A DNA stretch of 64,000 bases from Dama dama (Eukaryota > Chordata > Mammalia > Artiodactyla > Cervidae). Of the stretch, positions 23,001 to 32,000 are shown in pieces; position 1 is the first letter of the stretch, and each line of letters begins with the position of its first letter. The stretch spans positions 9,009,501-9,073,500 of the forward strand of contig NC_083701.1 of NCBI RefSeq assembly GCF_033118175.1, written 5' to 3'. The translations under genes and the position numbers were made by a program. The notes beneath the pieces were generated by a model, which did not search any database, was not told the DNA's origin, and saw only the letters and a program-made list of their open reading frames with translations.

Positions 23001-26000
23001 GGCTTCCTCCAGTGGAGGGTGAGCTGTTATCATGGTGCATCTGTTTGTTGTTTGTCCGCAGCCGGCGGGACCTGGAGATCGAGCGGCCAATGCCTGGAGC
23101 TCACACGGTCACCCTGCAGTGAGTTGCCCTTCCCCCTGACACTGTCTCTTCAGCTCTACTGGCCAGTGCCAGCAGCATCTTAGTCCTGAGCTTGGCAGGG
23201 CTGCCTGCCTGATGCTAGACAGCTCAGTGGGCAAGACCTGGGTGGACTCTCCCCAAGGATTGGGCATGACCCAGCCTCACTCATCTCCTTGTGCAGGAGT
23301 TTGGTTTGTAGGGCGTCCCCGAGACCTAGGGTTGGGGGGACCTCAGATCTCAAACAAGGCATGCTAATAACCACACCCGACAGAATTTATGAAACACCTA
23401 CTTTATGCCCAACTGTTTGAGGCTCTGCTTCACAGAGTCTGGAGACAAATAAGGCACAGGACCCACCTTGAAGTGCTTTATAAAACTAGAAGGAAAAGAC
23501 AGTCGTGGGTATGACCAACTGGATTCCACCAGTAATGACTGTGTCTTATTATAGTTCCTTACATGAACCATATTATTTGACACCTGAATTTGGCACAGGC
23601 AATTTCCTTAATTAGGTGTGTCCTTTTTGTCTCTGTTTTTGATGACTGGCAAAGTCCTACTCATCCTTCCTTGAGGACTACTTGAAAATAAAATATCAGG
23701 GCATAGAAATTCTCTGGCTGAAATTCATACTAGGGTGTAAATGACTACTTACCCATTTTATCCCAAAGTAGAGGGTGGAGAAAGAAGGCAGTAAAAGAGC
23801 GAGGAGTACGGGGGAAAACAAAATAATTTCTTTCCATTTTTTTAAAGACTTCTGGTCCCAGCCTGGCAGGGCTAGGAGCATGAGAATCTTTAAATGAACC
23901 TTGTGTTAACTCCCCATCTCTCCCTGCCCCCAGGTGCCCTGCTTTGTTGGTGGTTGGGGACAGTTCTCCTGCTGTGGACGCTGTGGTATGTAAAAATCAC
24001 CACTAGCTTCTGTGCTTAAATCGATGGTCCAGATCTGACTGACTTTGTATGAAGTCTCCCGGCCCACCCTCTTCCCCTCCTCTGCTCCCATCAGGGCAAG
24101 TGACATCTTCTAGATGCCGTATTGGACTTTGGGCAGAGGGCCCAGCCACCAGCGTCCTTCCCTGGTGACTGCCAGCCGTAGTCACTTGGCAGTGGACCTT
24201 CTAACTCTAACCGTCACCTGCCGAGCTGCCTCCCACTGGCTTGTTTAAACGGGCATGTTGCCACTCGAATTCCTGGCCAGGAGACTCTGCCCATTTGGGA
24301 GTCAGGTGGCACTTTCAGACCTGGTTGGAGCCTTATCATCTGGCAGGGCAGAGAGGTACCTGGGGAGCAGAGCTTAGGAAAGGCTTTCTAGCTCATTTCA
24401 CCCCTTAATTCCCACCTGCGATGTTGTGAAGGTAAAACAAGGACTCTGTCTTCCCAACATCACTATAGCTGGGGACATGGGAGACTTAGGGGCTCTTGGG
24501 AAGAGTATAGAGTGGTGATGTTCTTTGTGAGGTGAGCTAACGCAGGGTCTGCAAATGTTCATTTAGTAAAGACCTGGGGTATCCAAATGAACCATGAATT
24601 TTTTCAGTCTAGTCCACTGGAAATGGCAACCCACTCCAGTATTCTTGCCTGTAGAATTCCATGGACAGAGGAGCCTGGAGGGCTATAGTCCATGGGGTCT
24701 CAAAGAGTCAGACACAACGAGCAACTAACACTTAACCTTAAGTCCACTGGACATGATCATAGGATGTATCAGTAAAGATACATTGCTTACATTAAGAGAG
24801 GTGATAATTCTACTTTAGGCGCTCTGGATATCACAAATGAGGATTTTGCCCATTTCTGGATGCACTTTTAAGAGGGTCACTGAGAAACTGAAGAAAGAAA
24901 CCGGTTTGGTGAACGTGGTTTCATGTGAAGAATAGTTGTCAGGACTGGGGATGTTGAATCTGAAGAATCACTGACAGCAGCTGGTTTAAGAAGACTGTTC
25001 ATTTAGCGACTGTTTCTGTAGCACCTTCTACATGTTATCTAATCTTCATCACAACCCTTTGAAAAAGATACTATCTTTATTTTATTGATGAGGAAACTGA
25101 GGCTCAGAGAAGTTAAGTAACCTGCCCAAGATCACACAGCTCATGACAGCAGGGCTAGAATTTAAAGCCATCTATTTAATGTTCTTTCTTCCTGTGTTCT
25201 TTCTTCCATGCCAGTAGGAATATTGGAATTTCTGATGATGGTAGCAGAGTGGCAGGGAGGGGGGAAAATTTATGACTTTGGTGCCAGGTAGAAAATTAGA
25301 AATTTCTTCTCCCTCTTCCCCTCCAGGTGGAGTGCAACTCAAAACTGGACCCAACGAAGACCACTCTCCTCAAGGTACAGGGAAATCGATGGGGGGTTGC
25401 ATTTATTTTTTCTTAGAAACCACTAAATTTTCTGCAGAATTGAGTTGTGCCTGATTATAGTATAACTGGTGGTTAGAAACCACAGAAATGATGACTGTCT
25501 GTTCACAAACGTCTACTGAGTGCTGGCTGGTAACCCAAGACTGCACAGATAAAGGGATCTATGTATGGGACTCCAGGAGCTTATGGGCTGCTGGCCATGG
25601 TGCTCTGGAGAGGGATGGACAGGAATCGTGTGGGCGGGGCCTGATTCTAGACAGACTCTGCCCACTACAGAAGCCCACTGCCCTGCATCATGGGCCCCTG
25701 GAGCTCAGTTCCCTTGTCTTGTCACTACATCCTCATTAGGCTGAGGGCCTCCCCGGGTTAGCTGAACTTGACCTTGAACCTGGACTGTAGGCTGGCCACA
25801 GCTTCACTCACTCTCACCGAGACCTTCCAGCTCTGTTTCCCCATCCTCACCCCATCCTCATTTCCCTGCCCAAGTGCTCCAGAGCCCTAGGCTTTGGATA
25901 AATCTTCACACGTGCCTGAAATGACTTTAAGCAGTGATGGCTTTGGATTTGGTGATTTGATAGGACCTTCAGAAGTGACAACATTTACTGAGGTTGGCCA

Positions 26001-29000
26001 ACCAGGAGCCTCATCAGACCTGAAGGCTTGAATGTTGCATTTTCCTTCCAAAGGGTCTTAAAAGAGATCATGTGTATGGGGCCTCATGCAGTGAACGTTT
26101 TCTGGTCAGACAGACCCCGGTTGGATCTTTGCAAGTTCCTCCAATTCTCTCTGGCTCAGTTTCTGCATCTAAAGTGGGACAACTATCCCTTCCAGGGCTC
26201 TTGAGGGGCAGAACGCCTACAGGGCCTGGCACAGCGCCTGGCCTGTCATAAGCTGCAAGTAATGGTTCCCAAGAAGGCAGAGTTCATTGCCAACATGGAT
26301 AGTAATCAAAGCAGCCTAGCTGAGTGAGGTGGGGGTTTCCCCACCCGTAATGCACCCAGGCCCCCTCACAGGGCAGGACCCAGGGTAGGGCAGTGGGCAG
26401 AGTGGGTGCCCACTTGCAGCCAGTCCACAGAGTCAGCCTGCCCTCTGCGGAGGCCTTGCACTAACTGTCTTCCCTCTCTCCCTAGATGGCAGACTGTGGT
26501 GGCCTCCCGCAGATCTCTCAGGTGAGTCACATCTATCTCCACTCCCCAGATGGAAGGCGTGGGCCTCTGGGACCTGTTACCCCCTTTTCCCTCACTGCCT
26601 GCTCCCCACCCCCCACACTGTGACATCTGATGACACGCTGTGGACCTGTTACTGTTTGTAAAAGTGCTTGCACGTCAGGACATATCAGATCCTCCTGCAG
26701 GAGCCTCTGTGGAAAAGATGACACTGGGTTCAAGGCAGGAAGGGATTTGCTGAGTGGACACAGCTTGGCAGTCATGGACCAGAATCTAGGTGTGCCTGAC
26801 CCCAAAGACCAAAGGCTGCAGCCACAGGCTCCTGGAGCCAAAGGCCAGAGCAAAGAGCAGAGAGAGGAGATGGGCCAAAGTGTGTGTGTGTGTGCACGTG
26901 TGTGTGTGTGTTCATCCACATGTGTATATGTATGTGTGTGCGCGCACCACATGTATATATGTATGTGTGTGCTTGCACATGTGCATATGTATGTGTGTGC
27001 ACAAGTGTCTGTACATGCACATGTGTGTATGTGTGTGCATGCACATGCATATATGTATGTGTCTGTGGGTGCATGCATGTGTGTATATGCATGAAAGTCT
27101 ATGTGTACATGCACACATGTATATGTACGTGTGTGTATGTATGTGCATGTCTCTGCATGCACTTGTGTATGTGTGTGTGTGCACACACGTGTCTATGTAT
27201 GTGTGTCTGTGTGTGCATGTATATATGTATGTGTGTGTCTGTGTGCGCACGCAGCAGTAATCAGGCACAAGTGGCCTTGGGTGGCTGTCTTAGTCTCCCT
27301 TTTCTGTGTCCCTCTCTGTTTCTACTGGCAAAGAACAAAGTATTTTCAAGTTCATATCTGCTGTTGGGTTTTGCCTATTTAATAGCTGGGAGTAGCCAGA
27401 GAAGGATGGGATGGTTCAGTTTCAGAGGGAACAGATGGGTTCCCAGTCGAGCCTGCTTAGATGTAAATATGATTTAATAGTTGCACACTAGTGATGGGCT
27501 GTTTATCCACACAGCCTGCTAGACACCCTGCTGAGACAGTGCAACTTAAACTGGCTGGAGAGAGGTGGCACCGTTATTCTTTCCTCTCTCCCTCCTTTAT
27601 TCCTTTCTCTATTTGAAATGAGAAGACTCTAACCCTAGCCATAATTAAAGCACTCTTTATTTTGTTTTGGTGTGAGATCTTAGTTCCCCAACCAGGGATC
27701 AAACCTGTGGCTCCTGCAGTGGAAGCGCAGAGTCCTAACCACTGGACCACCAGGGAAGTCCCAAAACACATTTTAAATGTCATGGCAGGAGCTGAACTAT
27801 CCCAGCCCCTCAGGAGAGCAGCCCAACGAGAACCTGTGGCTCTGTAACCCTGCCATCTCCTGCCCTTGCAAGTTGAATGTGTTTACAAAGGGCATTCCCA
27901 TCCTTCATTCCATTCAATCCCTGCAATAAGCTTTAGAGGGAGGAAGAACGTGCCTTCTACCGCAGCCACAGAAGGGGAATTGAGGCTATCAGACAGCAGA
28001 GATTGCCTGTGGGCACACAGGGGAGCTGAGTTTGGGCCGAGATCTCACTTCCAAGGCCATCCTCTTGTTTCTGTCCACCATGTTGAACACAGATGCCCTT
28101 GGCTTTCTGCAGCTCCAACTTGCAACTCTTGTTCTTATCTTATCGTCCCGTGACTCCTAGAGGGCACTTTCAGCACAGACTCTTCTTTGAATGTCACCTG
28201 GCTCTTTGAGAACAGCAGCAGGTATTCATGGAGGTGGGCAAGGCCACTCTGATGATAGCTCACCAGTGAAGTGAAAGGGTGTGAGAATAGTCCCAGGACA
28301 TTACATTTGAGAGTTAGAATTAATTAGCCTTCAAATATGACCTTTACCCAAACATTCACCTCCTGGTTTAGGTTAAATTTTGAGAGTAACTGGTCAAACT
28401 GAGTATGTTTGCAGCACTCCCAACTCACTTAAAGTAGCCCAATTGATTAAGAGATTTGTCTGTTCATCCATCCATCTATCCATCCATCCATCCTCTCATC
28501 CTGTCCTCTTTTTCCATTTTTCATTTCCTTTCATCCTTGCATCCTTCCTTTTTTAAGACCATCCATCCTTCTTTTATTCATCTATCCATCTTCCTTCCTT
28601 CTTTCCATCCACCTTTTTTCATTTTCATCTATCCAGTTATCCACCATCCTTTCATCCAGCCAGCTATTAGCCTGCCTCCTACTGGGATGAGAGTAAGCTG
28701 CTATGGGATTTGGAAAACCCTGGGTTAATGTGCAGGCCCACTAATTAACCAGAAGACTTTGGATAGATTGCTTATCTCTCCAAATCTGTTCAGCTATGAA
28801 ATGTATATGAAGATGATGCTAACCTCATAAAGTCATTGTTGGGAGAAGATGAGAGAGTGCTGCAAAGCCCTTAGCACAGTGAGTGGCCGTTACATTCTAG
28901 ACGCTAAGCTGGACACATCAGTTTATCCAATGAGGTATTCTTCCCAGAAATCCTCAGTTGCAGGTGTAGCACTCTGCCCATATTATATAGGTGAGAGAGC

Positions 29001-32000
29001 TGGCTCAGACTGGTCGTGTAACTTGACTAAGCTCCCCCAGCTATGTAGTGAATTTGAACTTTTTCTTCCTGCCCAAAGCTAAGTTTGTTCTCCATAATCA
29101 TCCCATTCTTTCCTTTCCTTTTGTATTTTTGTCCTGTCAACACGTGGTGGCCTTCCATCTTTTGCCAAGCTCTTTAATGAAGGCGACCACAGGCCTGGCT
29201 CCCTGTGGCCATGAATGATCCGGACCTCTGGTGACTGACTGCACTTCCGCTCTTTTCTCTTGCAGCCAGCCAAGCTGGCCGAGGCCTTCAAGTACTTCGT
29301 GCAGGGCATGGGATACAGTGAGTATGGCCTTTCCCAGCAGGGGGTGGGCCAAGGGGCAGCGGTGGGCACTGGAAACGGACTAGGCCGAGGCTTCTGTGTC
29401 ACTGTGGGCAGCTCTAGTGTTTTGCATGCCGGGCACGTCAGGGAAGAAATATTTAGGTGCGTGGAGGGTGGGCCGAAGTGCAGAGCTTCCAGTGTCTCCT
29501 CATACGCTAGTAGCTCATTCTTCCTCCGTTGTTGAACAGAAGCTGTTTCACACCAGGGAATGTTTTAAAGCGTGGGTGAGGACTAGCCCTCTGAGAACCA
29601 AGAAGACAATAACCCATGAAACCATGAAAATCTTTTTTAATTTTGATTACATGCTTCCCTAAGAGACTTGTAGCGAGGATGGTAATGGTGGTCATGTTGG
29701 TGGTGGTGCTGGTGACATGAGGATGGCTGGTGGTGGTGTTGGGAGTGATGGTGGTGATGGTAATGGTGCTGGTGACGTGAGGATGGCTGGTGGTGGTGTT
29801 GGGAGTGATGGTGGTGATGGTAATGGTGCTGGTGACGTGAGGATGGCTGGTGGTGGTGTTGGGAGTGATGGTGGTGATGGTAATGGTGCTGGTGACGTGA
29901 GGATGGCTGGTGGTGGGGTGAGGATGGTGCTGGGTGTGATGGGGTGGTGGGGTGAGGATGTTGCTGGTGGTGATGAAAAGTCATTAAGTCCTTTTTTTTT
30001 CTCATTTAATGATCACAGTAATCCTAGGAGATACTCTTGTCCTCATTTTACAAATGATGAAACTGAGGCCTTGAGAAATTAAGCAAGAAGCAGCGTAGGG
30101 ATCTGTGAAAGTTCTTCGAAAACTGCAAAGCTCCGAGCAAACGGGTGATCAAGGCACTTATATTCAAGGCAGAGCATGTCTGCTAAATCATTAGATTTGA
30201 GAATTGAAGGATAAATAGCAGCACAACTGAAGAACCTGCAGCTTCTTGCGTTATGGCTCCAGTTCATTCACAGACATACACAGCCCCTTTTCAGCAGTGC
30301 AGTCCCATGACCGGGACAGGCAACCCCAAGTTCAAGCTCACTCCCGGGCCGCATCCACCGTTGTATACGTTGGTGTGTCAGCCACAGTTTCAGCCCCGAT
30401 GTGGTTGGTTTTGCTCTCTCTCTCTGCTGCCTGGATTTCTAATTCGAGTGCCCATCTTAATTAAGAAGTCTGAATGTCTAGTCACTTCCTTTTTTTTTTT
30501 TTTCTTTATTTTCCTGAGGCTTAAACTGTTTGCTCGTTTAAAATAGTAATGTTGTGTTTGGTCTACTGACCGCAGTCTTCAGATTGGCCTCAGCCACATT
30601 TAGTTTCTAGCACAGCTGAGAGCAGGCGAGCCTGATTTTCATGCTCCGGGCAGGATTCATGTCCCAAAGTGCCCTCTTCCAACAGAAAACATCTGCCTGG
30701 GGGTCTTTGCCCCTCTGGGAAAGTGCACAGCAAAGGCAGTAACTCAAGAAGGGCTTTGTTTACCTTGCAGGCATGAATTGGAACTCATTTGTCTTGAACC
30801 TGCCGTGGGTTTGGATTTCTGCTTTGAAAGTGCATTCTGGGGAGAAAGGAAGTGGGAGGCCGGCCTTGTTTCCCCCCGACCCGCTACGTTGGCTTCTATT
30901 TCCAGAAAGCAGCCTGCAGATCATAGGGAAAGATGACAGAAAGAGCTAGAGGCATCCACCAAAGACGAGGAAAGGAATCGCTTATTTCCCGAGTGCCTGC
31001 TCACAGCCGTGGGCCAGTGTAATGAGCCCTTAGCATCCATGACTCCGTGCTAGGGTCACCAGAGCCCTGCAGCGTCAGTAAGACCCCAGGTGTGGAATCA
31101 AGGAACAGAGGGCTCAGAAAATATGTGAGCAACAGATGTGGGATTGATCCCGGTTTTTTCCTGGATTCAGGAGCTAGCTCTTTAAGAGGATTCAGTATGC
31201 AAGGATGAATTCTGTTTGTTGGTGTCTGTGGCGGAAAGCCACCACATATGCCTACTGAACCAATAACATAACCCCTCCTTACATGTATACCTATCACTGC
31301 CTCGGTGTGTGGCATCTACTATTCAATGTGATCTTGACAAAGAGGCTTCAATCGGCTGATGGAGTAGTTTCCTAGGGTGGCCGTAACAAATCACACACTG
31401 CATGGCTTTAAACGACAGAAACTTATTCTCTCACAGTACTACAGTTTTAGAAGCTAGAAGTCAGAAACCGAGATGTAGGCAGGGTCATGCTTCCTGTAAG
31501 GATTCTAAGAAAAATCCTTCTTTCCCTCGTTCCAGCTTCTGGTGGTTGACAGCAGCCCTTGGCTTGTGGCCGCATCACTCTGACCTCTGCCCTGTCTTCA
31601 CACGGCTGCTCCCTGAGAGTGCGTCTGTCTCCTCCTCTCAGGAGGAAACCAGCCATTGCCTTAGCGCTCACCCTAACCGAGGATGAACTCCTCTTGTCTA
31701 GATAGATCTGCAAAGGCCCTATTTCCAAATAAGGTTATAGTCAGAGATTCTGGTGCTCGTGAAGTTGGGAGGGTGCTCTTTAACCAGTACAAGTGGGGTT
31801 CTTCATTCCACCTTCTCAGCCACCTGCCGTGTTTAAGGGCATTTTAAGTCCTTCGGAATGGACGGTGATGTTAACAGTTTCCGGGAGCTCACAGGTTGCC
31901 CGCAGGAAGTGGTGACAGCTGACTGCTCTGTGTGGCCTCGGTTTCCAGCCTGTGGCATGCAGGGATTAGCCAGGCCAACTATGAACATCCTCCTGACTCT

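Larger units (their letters stand above)
21357..23061 (+). other. NDRG1: NDRG1 intron 10
   Basis: One Bov-tA (21551-21769) and one MIR (22400-22527). Nothing else recognised. Confidence 0.88.
23986..25326 (+). other. NDRG1: NDRG1 intron 12
   Basis: A SINE A-unit with clear target-site duplication (24621-24740) and an MIR (25000-25170). Confidence 0.88.
26522..29265 (+). other. NDRG1: NDRG1 intron 14
   Basis: A 370-bp TG/TA-rich tract (26881-27255), a CHR SINE tail (27655-27762), a TCCA-rich tract (28465-28660) and MIR-like debris near 28800-29050. Confidence 0.88.

Noticed and set aside
26533..27477. Long open frames on both strands rich in Thr/His or Cys/Val (up to 217 residues)
   Set aside because: They are translations of the TG/CA simple repeat in every frame, with no conserved domain and no splice context.
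29637..30082. Open frames encoding Gly/Asp-rich or His-rich repeats
   Set aside because: They are produced by the 60-bp GGT-rich minisatellite, which stays open because 60 is a multiple of three.
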